Of a stretch of DNA of 64,000 bases, positions 1-7,237 are shown piece after piece. The DNA comes from Nocardia concava NBRC 100430 (GTDB taxonomy: Bacteria; Actinomycetota; Actinomycetes; Mycobacteriales; Mycobacteriaceae). Each line of letters begins with the position of its first letter. Position 1 is the stretch's first letter. Both the position numbers and the translations under genes were made by a program. The notes beneath the pieces are model-generated. The model was not told where the DNA came from and made no database searches. It worked only from the letters and a program-made list of their open reading frames with translations. The stretch is taken from contig NZ_BAFX01000139.1 in NCBI RefSeq assembly GCF_000308815.1, positions 59,044 to 123,043 of the forward strand. The letters are read 5' to 3'.

Positions 1-668
1 ATGGCCTTGTCGACGTCTTCCTTGGTGGCGAAACCGGATTCGACCATGCGGATGGCCGAGAGCAGGTACGGCACCAGCAGCGCGTTGACCACGAAACCGG
101 AACGGTCGGCGGAGCGCACGACCTGCTTGCCCAGCACGTCGGCGGCGAACTGCTCGGCGCGCTTGGTGACGGTGTCGGTGGTCTTGAGGGTGGTGACCAG
201 CTCGACCAGCGGCAGCACCGGCACCGGGTTGAAGAAGTGCATGCCCACGACCCGCTCCGGGTTGTTGGTGGCCACGGCGATCTTCATGATCGGAATGGAG
301 GAGGTGTTGGAGGCCAGCACCGCGTTCGGATCGGTGACGACCTTGTCGAGTTCGGCGAAGATCGCGGTCTTCACTTCCTCGTTCTCCACGACGGCCTCGA
401 CCACCAGCTGGCGGTCGGCGAAATCGCCGAGGTCGCTGGTGAAGCGCAGCCGCCAGGCGGCCTGCTCGCGCTCGCGCTCGGTGATCTTGCCGCTGGACAC
501 CCCGCGGTCCAGCGACCGCAGGATGCGGGCCCGCCCGGCGGCGGCGAGCTCACGGGTCTGCTCGAAGACGAGGACATCGACGTGTGCCCGGGCGCAAACC
601 TCGGCGATGCCGGCGCCCATCTGTCCCGCACCGATAATGCCGACGCGCTGAATCTTCTCTGTGCTCAC
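1..668 (-). CDS. fadB2: 3-hydroxybutyryl-CoA dehydrogenase (partial, 3' end outside window)
   Basis: Cytoplasmic NAD(P)-dependent 3-hydroxyacyl-CoA dehydrogenase of the FadB2/HBDH family, oxidising 3-hydroxybutyryl-CoA in fatty-acid and butyrate metabolism. The 222 visible residues show the Rossmann motif GIIGAGQMGAG at about 10-20, the conserved VVEAVVENEE segment near 89-98, LASNTSSI near 118-125 and the catalytic-histidine motif HFFNPVP (His144). The start is a GTG at 666-668 with an AGGAG Shine-Dalgarno seven bases upstream. About 60 C-terminal residues lie beyond position 1. It follows aceA on the same strand, as in M. tuberculosis icl1-fadB2, but the 300-base gap with its own repeats suggests a separate promoter. 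Confidence 0.93.
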   Translation of the reverse strand, partial: MSTEKIQRVGIIGAGQMGAGIAEVCARAHVDVLVFEQTRELAAAGRARILRSLDRGVSSGKITEREREQAAWRLRFTSDLGDFADRQLVVEAVVENEEVKTAIFAELDKVVTDPNAVLASNTSSIPIMKIAVATNNPERVVGMHFFNPVPVLPLVELVTTLKTTDTVTKRAEQFAADVLGKQVVRSADRSGFVVNALLVPYLLSAIRMVESGFATKEDVDKA

Positions 669-746
669 GGTCCCGCTCCTGCTCTTTGGCCGTCGTGGCT
701 GTGGATGAAGGCGTCGTATAACTGAACGACCCTGCGCCTTCTTAAG

Positions 747-774
747 GTCTTGAAAAACGGTCTTACGAAAAACG
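747..774 (-). promoter_or_regulatory. Direct repeat in the fadB2 upstream region
   Basis: Two abutting copies of GTCTT(AC)GAAAAACG lie at 747-759 and 760-774 on the plus strand, 80-105 bases upstream of the fadB2 GTG. The stretch is A/T-rich compared with its surroundings. A plausible operator for a fatty-acid-responsive repressor; the binding protein is unknown. The rest of the gap 669-968 holds only the hairpin at 826-866. Confidence 0.4.
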
Positions 775-825
775 TTATTAAGGAAATGCCCTCCCCGCCG
801 GGGCTGTCGACGGGAAGGGCGGGGT

Positions 826-866
826 GGACTCGCCGAGAGGGGCTTGCCATCCCTCTCGGCGAGTCC
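826..866 (-). terminator. Strong hairpin downstream of aceA
   Basis: A perfect 16-bp stem (826-841 with 851-866) and a nine-base loop, about 100 bases past the aceA stop. There is no U-run on either strand, so it is either an intrinsic terminator of the GC-rich actinobacterial type or an mRNA-stabilising structure between aceA and fadB2. Confidence 0.6.
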
Positions 867-968
867 TGAGGTCCCGCGGCGGCGGAAGGTGTGATGCGAC
901 TGCCGCCTCGGGGTTGTCCTCGGAACCTGAAGTGGCTCAGCTGTTTACGCCGAGCCGCCTCGGGTAGC

Positions 969-2258
969 TCAGTGGAACTGGCCCTCTTCGGTCGAGCCCT
1001 TCAGCGCAGCGGTGCTGGTGTTGGGGTCGACGGTGGTGGCGATGGTGTCGAAGTAGCCGGCGCCGACCTCACGCTGGTGCTTGACGGCGGTGAAGCCACG
1101 CTCGGCGGCGGCCTTGAACTCGCGCTCCTGCAGGTCGACGAAGGCGGTCATGCCCTCGCGGGCGTAGCCGTAGGCCAGGTCGAACATGCCGTAGTTCAGC
1201 GAGTGGAAGCCGGCCAGGGTGATGAACTGGAACTTGAAGCCCATGGCGCCCAGCTCGCGCTGGAACTTCGCGATGGTCGCGTCGTCCAGGTGCGCCTTCC
1301 AGTTGAAGGACGGCGAGCAGTTGTAGGCCAGCAGCTGGTCCGGGAACTCGCCGCGGACGGCCTCGGCGAACTTGCGCGCGACCTCGAGGTCCGGCACGCC
1401 GGTCTCCATCCAGATCAGGTCGGCGTAGGGGGCGTAGGCCTTGGCACGCGCGATGCAGGGCTCGATGCCGTTCTTGGTGCCGAAGAAGCCCTCGGCGGTG
1501 CGGGTGCCGTCCAGGAACTCGCGGTCGCGCTCGTCCACATCGGAGGTGATGAGGGTGGCGGCCTCGGCGTCGGTGCGGGCGATGATCACCGACGGCACGT
1601 CGGCGACGTCGGCGGCCAGACGCGCGGAGGTCAGGGTGCGGATGTGCTGCTGAGTGGGGATCAGCACCTTGCCGCCCAGGTGGCCGCACTTCTTCTCGGA
1701 GGCCAGCTGGTCCTCCCAGTGCACGCCGGCCGCGCCGGAGGCGATCATGGCCTTCTGCAGCTCGTAGGCGTTCAGGGCGCCACCGAAGCCGGCCTCGGCG
1801 TCGGCGACGATCGGGGCCAGCCAGTTGGCGACCGAGGTGTCACCCTCGACCTTGGCGATCTCGTCGGCGCGCAGCAGCGCGTTGTTGATGCGGCGGACCA
1901 CGGCCGGAACCGAGTTGGCCGGGTACAGCGACTGGTCCGGGTAGGTGTGGCCGGACAGGTTCGCGTCACCGGCGACCTGCCAACCGGACAGGTAGATGGC
2001 CTTCAGGCCGGCACGGACCTGCTGCACGGCCTGGTTGCCGGTGAGGGCGCCCAGGGAGTTGATGTAGTCCTCGTTGTTCACGAGATCCCAGAGGATCTCG
2101 GCACCACGGCGGGCGAGGGTGTGCTCCTCGACGACGGTGCCCTGCAGCTTGACGACCTGATCGGCCGTGTAGTTGCGGGTGACGCCCTTCCAGCGGGGGT
2201 TGGTGTCCCAATCCTGCTGGAGCTCCGCAGCGGTCTTCGGGGTGCCGACGTTCGACAT
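969..2258 (-). CDS. aceA: Isocitrate lyase
   Basis: Cleaves isocitrate to glyoxylate and succinate, the first step of the glyoxylate shunt, needed for growth on acetate and fatty acids. The 429-residue protein matches the 428 residues of M. tuberculosis ICL1. The catalytic motif KKCGH is at 189-193 with Cys191 at the same number as in ICL1; DAEAGFGG (about 153-160) and WEDQ (181-184) are metal/substrate-loop motifs. The open frame runs further upstream, but the ATG at 2256-2258 opening MSNVGTPKT fits the family and has a purine-rich AGTGGAG just upstream. fadB2 lies downstream. The long upstream region carries TTTGC motifs typical of RamB targets, and a ramB homologue is at 18.9 kb. Confidence 0.97.
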   Translation of the reverse strand: MSNVGTPKTAAELQQDWDTNPRWKGVTRNYTADQVVKLQGTVVEEHTLARRGAEILWDLVNNEDYINSLGALTGNQAVQQVRAGLKAIYLSGWQVAGDANLSGHTYPDQSLYPANSVPAVVRRINNALLRADEIAKVEGDTSVANWLAPIVADAEAGFGGALNAYELQKAMIASGAAGVHWEDQLASEKKCGHLGGKVLIPTQQHIRTLTSARLAADVADVPSVIIARTDAEAATLITSDVDERDREFLDGTRTAEGFFGTKNGIEPCIARAKAYAPYADLIWMETGVPDLEVARKFAEAVRGEFPDQLLAYNCSPSFNWKAHLDDATIAKFQRELGAMGFKFQFITLAGFHSLNYGMFDLAYGYAREGMTAFVDLQEREFKAAAERGFTAVKHQREVGAGYFDTIATTVDPNTSTAALKGSTEEGQFH

Positions 2259-2339
2259 CTCTGACTCCACTTCTTCGTTCGGTCTCGGTAGCCCCGCCGG
2301 TCGAATCCCGGAGGGATGTTCGACCACTGCTGGAGCGGC

Positions 2340-2530
2340 AATTTGCAGACTTGCTAGGCCCGCGAGGTGTACTTCCACACGATGGCACAGGACAAAAGTC
2401 CCGTCTACCTGTTGCAAGTGTGAATCCACGCTAGCTTTCACCAGCATTTTGCTAATGCTGCGAAATTTGCTTGTGAATAGCAGCGGCGGAATCTACTTGC
2501 CAGTAGGCCTGACATGCGGTTTTGCATAAC
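2340..2530 (-). promoter_or_regulatory. aceA control region with repeated TTTGC motifs
   Basis: The region upstream of aceA is A/T-richer than its surroundings and carries AATTTGCAGA (2340-2349), TGTTGCAAGTG (2410-2420), GAAATTTGCTTG (about 2462-2473) and GTTTTGCATAA (about 2519-2529), plus TGCTAAT at about 2452-2458. RamB of Corynebacterium and Mycobacterium recognises a motif with a TTTGCAAA core, so these are candidate RamB boxes. TGCTAAT recurs twice in front of ramB in this window. Confidence 0.45.
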
Positions 2531-2687
2531 GCCCGTACTGTTTGCGTGACGGGGGCCACCGGTGCATGACGCGCCGACGGCCGTCCAGATGTGAGCACCT
2601 TCACAGATCATTCTGATCTTGGTCCTTGTGAGGCATGCCACCGGGGTGCACATTTCAGACCTTTCGGTCGCCTCGACTCTTCGAAAT

Positions 2688-2750
2688 CTAGCACCGCTAG
2701 ACAAGCTAGCTCGGTCTTGTTATCGTTGCTTCAGTTCCTAGCGCCGCTAG
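2688..2750 (+). promoter_or_regulatory. Twin palindromic operators before the DUF1772 gene
   Basis: CTAGCACCGCTAG at 2688-2700 and the perfect palindrome CTAGCGCCGCTAG at 2738-2750 lie exactly 50 bp apart and end 23 bp before the start at 2774. An interrupted half (CTAGC) lies between them. The arrangement fits cooperative binding by a TetR- or MarR-type repressor, but no such gene is adjacent. Confidence 0.55.
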
Positions 2751-2773
2751 ATTCGACTCGAAAAGAGACTCCG

Positions 2774-3253
2774 ATGCTTGTTCTGACCGGCCAAATCCTC
2801 GCCGCCCTCGCCATCCTCGCCAATGCCGTCGTGTACGGAACCGACTGGTCGGTGGCCCTCATTACCCGCTCGGTCTACCGCGACCACCTCGACGACGCCA
2901 CCATGACGATCAGCGCCGGGTGGGGCCACTACTACGGCGACAAGCGCATGCCGATCTTCGGCGCGGGCGGCGTCATCACCGCCGTGCTCGCCCTCGGAAT
3001 CGCGATCGCGGCGGGTCAGTTCGGCGCGGCCGCGGCCGCCGGAATCGCGCTCGCCGCCCTGCTCACCTGGCTGGCCTGCTACGTCCTCATCGCCAAGCCG
3101 GTCAACACCGCCCAGACCGCGGCCGCCCAGACCGGTGTCATCCCCGCCAATGCCCGTGCCCTGCAGACCAAATGGGACAGCATCCTCAACCTCCGGGTGG
3201 CCCTGCAGACCGTCGCCCTCGCGGGTCTCCTCACCGCCCTGGCCCTCTTCTGA
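2774..3253 (+). CDS. DUF1772 (anthrone-oxygenase-like) integral membrane protein
   Basis: A 159-residue protein with four likely membrane helices: residues 1-24, about 55-80, 82-105 and a C-terminal one at about 138-159. Small polytopic proteins of this shape with a conserved W near the first loop and an N/R-containing hydrophilic region before the last helix (KWDSILNLRVALQT) belong to the DUF1772 family, some members of which act as anthrone oxygenases or noxious-compound-inducible proteins. The function here is unknown. The ATG at 2774 is preferred because upstream codons of the open frame run through the palindromic operators. A perfect terminator follows 26 bases after the stop, so it is monocistronic. 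Confidence 0.7.
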   Translation: MLVLTGQILAALAILANAVVYGTDWSVALITRSVYRDHLDDATMTISAGWGHYYGDKRMPIFGAGGVITAVLALGIAIAAGQFGAAAAAGIALAALLTWLACYVLIAKPVNTAQTAAAQTGVIPANARALQTKWDSILNLRVALQTVALAGLLTALALF

Positions 3254-3278
3254 CCCGAAGATGCCCGCGCACACGCGA

Positions 3279-3308
3279 AGGCCCCGCACCGAATTCGGTG
3301 CGGGGCCT
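3279..3308 (+). terminator. Rho-independent-type terminator
   Basis: A perfect 30-bp palindrome (arms AGGCCCCGCACCGAA) followed by TCGTGTTT, placed right after the DUF1772 stop codon. Confidence 0.8.
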
Positions 3309-3387
3309 CGTGTTTCCCGGCGGGTCGAACGACCGCCGGGCCACCGCCGGTGTGCTCCCCTCCCGGCCCACCGGCGGAGCCTGCGAG

Positions 3388-3615
3388 CTAGCCCACCGGC
3401 GGGACGGCCGAGATCGGACAGAACGGTTCGCACACTCCCGCCACCACGGATCGCGCCGGCGTCGCGGGCCCGGGATCGGTGGCGGGGTGACTGCCGCAGC
3501 CGACGGCGACGATGAGCATGACCAGCACCGCGAAGGCCAGGACCGCGCAGCCGCCGATCACCATCCAGCGCAGGTTGAACCGCCTCGGCAGCGGGACCAG
3601 ATAGATGACACCCAT
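3388..3615 (-). CDS. Small single-pass membrane protein, unknown
   Basis: A 75-residue protein with a short cationic N-terminus (PRRFNLRW), one transmembrane helix at about 18-39 ending in VAVGCG, and a proline/alanine-rich tail with two cysteines in VCEPFCP (62-66), which could form a disulfide outside the cell. The start is the ATG at 3613-3615, supported by a GGAAGGAG Shine-Dalgarno nine bases upstream. It faces away from the STAND regulator at 3796. I do not recognise a family. Confidence 0.6.
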   Translation of the reverse strand: MGVIYLVPLPRRFNLRWMVIGGCAVLAFAVLVMLIVAVGCGSHPATDPGPATPARSVVAGVCEPFCPISAVPPVG

Positions 3616-3735
3616 GCCAGAACTCCTTCCGCCCCGGTCGACCGTGCCGCCGGTCGACCCGACTTCAGGATGCGGAATCCGGTTCATCGCTTCACGAAGT
3701 GGAAGGCGAGAACTTTCGCAATTGAGACACGGTGC

Positions 3736-3765
3736 TTGACCTGGTGAAACACCCACTGCTACCAA
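3736..3765 (+). promoter_or_regulatory. Promoter-like element of the first STAND gene
   Basis: TTGACC at 3736-3741 and TACCAA at 3760-3765 are separated by 18 bases; the element ends 30 bases before the GTG start. Nearly the same element lies before the paralogue at 7238. Confidence 0.5.
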
Positions 3766-3795
3766 AGGAATCGGCAATAACCGGGGGAAGAAATC

Positions 3796-6672
3796 GTGAG
3801 TGCTCGTCATCCCACCACGCGGGCGGACCGGCGGCGGCTCCGAGATGCGCTGGCCGCCACCGGCTTATCGGATGTGCAACTGCTGCCGCTGCTGGTGAAC
3901 GAGCTGCGCCAGAAGGGGTTGCGGCCGCGGGTGGCGTGGCGCTACGCGGCGGGACTGGCCCGCACCAACGGCCGCCGCGAGATCGTCGAGCTCACCCTCG
4001 AGGATGTGGCCGAACAGTTCAACGACCACCGCGACGATCGCCGCAGAACCGTTCAGGGCAACCAGATCTCGTACTTCGAGCGCTGGCCTGACGTCCGCAC
4101 CGGTCCGCGCCTGACCGTCGAGGTGCTGGAGTTGCTGGCCCGAATCTACGGCACCACCTGGGACGAACTGGTCGACGCCGAGGACCTGGCGCAGCTGGAG
4201 CCCGGGGTCGTGGAGCGCTTTCGCGATGCGGTGGCCCGGCGCAGCAGCCTCCCGGCCGGGGCGCCGATCGCGGATCTGCCGCCGCGCGAACCGAATTTCA
4301 TCGGCCGAAAGCAGGTGGTGCAGGAGCTGAACCAGCGGATCGTGGCGCATCGGCGCGCCCGCAACGCGCCGTCCGTGCACGTGATCCACGGCCATCCCGG
4401 CGTCGGGAAGACCGCACTGGCCCGCTTCGCGGAGGCGCTGTTCTCCGCCCGCTATCCGGACGGCCGCATCTGGGTCGACCTGCACGGCTACACGCCGGGC
4501 CGGGACCCGCGCGAACCCGCCGACGTGCTCGAACAGCTGTTGCTCGAGATCGGGGTGCCGCGCGAGACCATCCCGCCGGATCTGGCCCGTCGCTCGGACA
4601 AATGGCGAAACGCCATGCGCGACAAGCAGATGTACCTCACCTTCGACAGCACGCCCGACAGCGATCACGTCCGCGATCTGCTGCCGCTGTCACCCGGCAC
4701 GCTCGTGGTGGTCACCAGCCGGACCCGTCTCACCGCGCTGGCGGGCGCCGACCCGCTGCCCTTGGGGGCGATGAACAGCGTGGAGGCCGAACAGCTGCTC
4801 GTCCGCATGGCCGGTCTGCCCCCGGGCTACGACCGCGAGGCCGCGACCCAGATCGTCCGCACCGCGGGCAATCTGCCGCTGGCGGTCAAGCTGATCGCGG
4901 GCCATATCGCATATCACGGCGAATCCATGCTGTCCTCCTTCGCCGCCGACTTCGCCGAGCTGACCGAGCGCGGGAAGCGCGCCCCGGGTCAGGCGGGCGA
5001 CTCGCCGGCCCGGCATATTCTCGAGAAGTTCCGCGCCGAGAACGAGTCGGTCCGCACCGCCTTCGAGATGTCCTATCGCCGCCTGCGCGATCCGGAGCTG
5101 CAGCGCCTGGTCCGGCTGCTGGGCGCCTTCCCCGGCTCCGAGATCACCGCCGAGATCCTGGGCGCCATGGCCGACATCTCGGTGGACGAGGCGAAGAACC
5201 TGATCAACCGGCTGTCCGAGGCGGGGCTGCTGGACGCGGTCGCCGGTCCGAATCAGGTGTCGCGGTATCGCATGCACGATCTGAACCGGCTCTGCGCCCA
5301 GGTGGAGGCCGAGTTGGAGAATCGGCCGGAGGATCGGCGGGTGGCGATCGCGCGGATCGTCGCGCACAGCCTGGCGGTGGCACGGCAGGCCGCGACCCTG
5401 CGGCCCTTCGATTCCGCGGGCAGCCGGGCCACCGCGACCAGTTCGCTGGACGCGGCCGCGCACGCGCGGGGCTGGCTGAGCCGGGAGCGCGAACTGCTGC
5501 TCGGCTGCCTGCCGCTGGCCGAAATGACCTCGGACACCGCCGAATTGGCGCGCCTGCTGGCGTGTCACCTGTGCAGTCTCGGGCATTGGTCGGATGCGGA
5601 CCGGCTCTACGCGCAGGCGCTGTCGATCGCGGACCATCTGGGTGACGCGACGGCGCGGGCCTGGGCGCTGCTGGGCCGCGGCCGGATTCACCGCCTGCGC
5701 GGCAATCACGAGAGCGCCAGAACCACCTACGCGGCCGCCGGGCGCCTCGGGCTGGAGCTGACCGACCGGCGCATCCAGGTCGAATCACTGTGCGAGCTCG
5801 GGCAATCCGAATGGGTGACCGGTGAATACGACCTGGCCAGGTCGAATTTCCGTGAGGCCCTGCGGATTTCCCGGGAGATCGGGCACAAGCAGACGGAATG
5901 CGATGCGCTGGAAGGACTCAGCCACACCGAGCGCATGTCCTCCCGGTACCGGGCGGCGGAGAACCGGTCACGGGAAGCGCTGGTCATCGCCTCGGATCTG
6001 GCCGACCTGGAACGGCTGGCGGCCGTGCAGTGGAGTTATGCCGAGGTCGAGCGCCTGTGGGGCCGCTATGACACGGCCCGGCCGCTGTATCTCAATGTGC
6101 AGCGCATCGCGCGCAGCATCGAACAGCGCAAGCTCGAGGGTGACGCGCTGCGCGGCCTGGGGCATGTGGAGCGCATGACCGGGAGTATCGAGGTGGCGCG
6201 CAATCGATTCGACGCCGCGCTGGGCATCGCCCGCCGGATCGGCGATCAGTACGGCGAGCTCTGGTCGCTGTGGGGTCTGGGCCACTTGGCGCGCTCGCGC
6301 GGCGACTACGACGACGCCCGGGACTGTTTCACCGAGGCCTCGGCCATCGCGCAGATCATCGCGGAGCCGCTGGGGCAGATCGATACGCTGCGCGGCCTCG
6401 GGCACGTCCACCGGCATTACGTGGACAGTGCCGAACGCAATGAATACCGGCTGGCCCAGCGCTTCTACGCCGATTCGCTGCGGATCGCCCAGCGGCTCGG
6501 GGACATTCACGGCCAGGCCGACGCCCTGCGCGCACTCGGGAAACTCGCGGCGCGCGCGGGAGATCCGGAATCCGGCCGGGCTCGGCTCGAGCAGGCGCTG
6601 GCGCTCTACGAGCAGATCGAGTTGCCGGTGCTCGACCTGGTCCGGGCCGAGCACGCGGCAATGCACCGCTGA
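3796..6672 (+). CDS. XRE-HTH / NB-ARC / TPR STAND-family regulator (paralogue 1)
   Basis: A 958-residue predicted signal-transduction ATPase. Residues about 35-125 look like a divergent XRE helix-turn-helix (a basic RPRVAWRYA segment, then YFERWP and LTVEVLELLARIYGTTWDELVD). A NB-ARC ATPase follows, with FIGR near 168-171, Walker A GHPGVGKT at 199-206, a Walker-B-like LTFDSTPDSD near 281-290, a TSRTRL sensor at about 308 and GNLPLAVKLI. From about 560 to the end there are tetratricopeptide repeats (AWALLGRGRIHRLRGNHESA, LRGLGHVERMTGSIEVA and others). Such STAND proteins oligomerise on ligand or partner binding; target and ligand are unknown. The GTG at 3796 follows GGGGGAAG. The paralogue is at 7238. 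Confidence 0.88.
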   Translation: MSARHPTTRADRRRLRDALAATGLSDVQLLPLLVNELRQKGLRPRVAWRYAAGLARTNGRREIVELTLEDVAEQFNDHRDDRRRTVQGNQISYFERWPDVRTGPRLTVEVLELLARIYGTTWDELVDAEDLAQLEPGVVERFRDAVARRSSLPAGAPIADLPPREPNFIGRKQVVQELNQRIVAHRRARNAPSVHVIHGHPGVGKTALARFAEALFSARYPDGRIWVDLHGYTPGRDPREPADVLEQLLLEIGVPRETIPPDLARRSDKWRNAMRDKQMYLTFDSTPDSDHVRDLLPLSPGTLVVVTSRTRLTALAGADPLPLGAMNSVEAEQLLVRMAGLPPGYDREAATQIVRTAGNLPLAVKLIAGHIAYHGESMLSSFAADFAELTERGKRAPGQAGDSPARHILEKFRAENESVRTAFEMSYRRLRDPELQRLVRLLGAFPGSEITAEILGAMADISVDEAKNLINRLSEAGLLDAVAGPNQVSRYRMHDLNRLCAQVEAELENRPEDRRVAIARIVAHSLAVARQAATLRPFDSAGSRATATSSLDAAAHARGWLSRERELLLGCLPLAEMTSDTAELARLLACHLCSLGHWSDADRLYAQALSIADHLGDATARAWALLGRGRIHRLRGNHESARTTYAAAGRLGLELTDRRIQVESLCELGQSEWVTGEYDLARSNFREALRISREIGHKQTECDALEGLSHTERMSSRYRAAENRSREALVIASDLADLERLAAVQWSYAEVERLWGRYDTARPLYLNVQRIARSIEQRKLEGDALRGLGHVERMTGSIEVARNRFDAALGIARRIGDQYGELWSLWGLGHLARSRGDYDDARDCFTEASAIAQIIAEPLGQIDTLRGLGHVHRHYVDSAERNEYRLAQRFYADSLRIAQRLGDIHGQADALRALGKLAARAGDPESGRARLEQALALYEQIELPVLDLVRAEHAAMHR

Positions 6673-6688
6673 ACGCACCTAGGAGCCG

Positions 6689-7051
6689 TCATCGCAGCGC
6701 CTCGCGCCGCGGCGTTCGCACGGGCTCCCCTTCCTCGTCGCCGCGCGCCTCCCGTTCCCGCCCGGCCTCGCGCAGCGCCAGCAGGCACATGGCGTCGGTG
6801 ATGGTGAGGCCGATCATCTCGGCGTGCAGGGCCGCCACCTCCTCGTCGAATTCGCCACTGGGGCGGAGCAATCCGAGGAGGATCATCTCCGCGAGGACGA
6901 CTCCCGCCATCGCCTGATCGCGCGACAGGCGGCGGTAGGTGGGGAGGTAGGAGAGGACCCAGCGACCGCGGTGCTCCTCCGGAACATCGATGCGGAAGGC
7001 GACCTCGTGCGCCACGTCGGAGGTGATCATCCAATTCGAATCGGTAACCAT
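6689..7051 (-). CDS. Hypothetical protein between the two STAND genes
   Basis: A 120-residue protein of no family I recognise. It has an N-terminal hydrophilic part with VPEEHRGRWVLSYLPTYRRLS, a mostly helical core (AMAGVVLAEMILLGLL, about 46-61) and an acidic/basic charged C-terminus. No signal peptide or clear membrane helix. The ATG at 7049-7051 has GAAAGGA upstream and is favoured over longer frames that would read through the promoter region. It is encoded antiparallel between the paired regulators, converging on the first and diverging from the second, so it may be a partner of one of them; that is inference only. Confidence 0.65.
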   Translation of the reverse strand: MVTDSNWMITSDVAHEVAFRIDVPEEHRGRWVLSYLPTYRRLSRDQAMAGVVLAEMILLGLLRPSGEFDEEVAALHAEMIGLTITDAMCLLALREAGREREARGDEEGEPVRTPRREALR

Positions 7052-7176
7052 TGATTCGATCCTTTCTCGACCGCGGACCCGTCCCCCGTGCCCGTCCTGT
7101 CCAATCAATGGTCGCGACCGCGCGGGCATTGTTCGATCCCACGGCGATTCGCGATTTCTTGGCACGTCACGAGTCC

Positions 7177-7205
7177 TTGACCTGCCCAAACATGAGCGGT
7201 ACCAA
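7177..7205 (+). promoter_or_regulatory. Promoter-like element of the second STAND gene
   Basis: TTGACC (7177-7182), 17 bases, TACCAA (7200-7205), then GGAAAT, 32 bases before the ATG. It is almost identical to the element at 3736-3765, including an internal AAACA. Confidence 0.5.
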
Positions 7206-7237
7206 GGAAATATTCACAATGGCGGGGGGAGGTTTCC

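Noticed and set aside
960..1000. tRNA-like D-arm string GGTAGCTCAGTGG
   Set aside because: It lies at the 3' end of aceA; there is no matching acceptor stem, anticodon arm or TpsiC arm.
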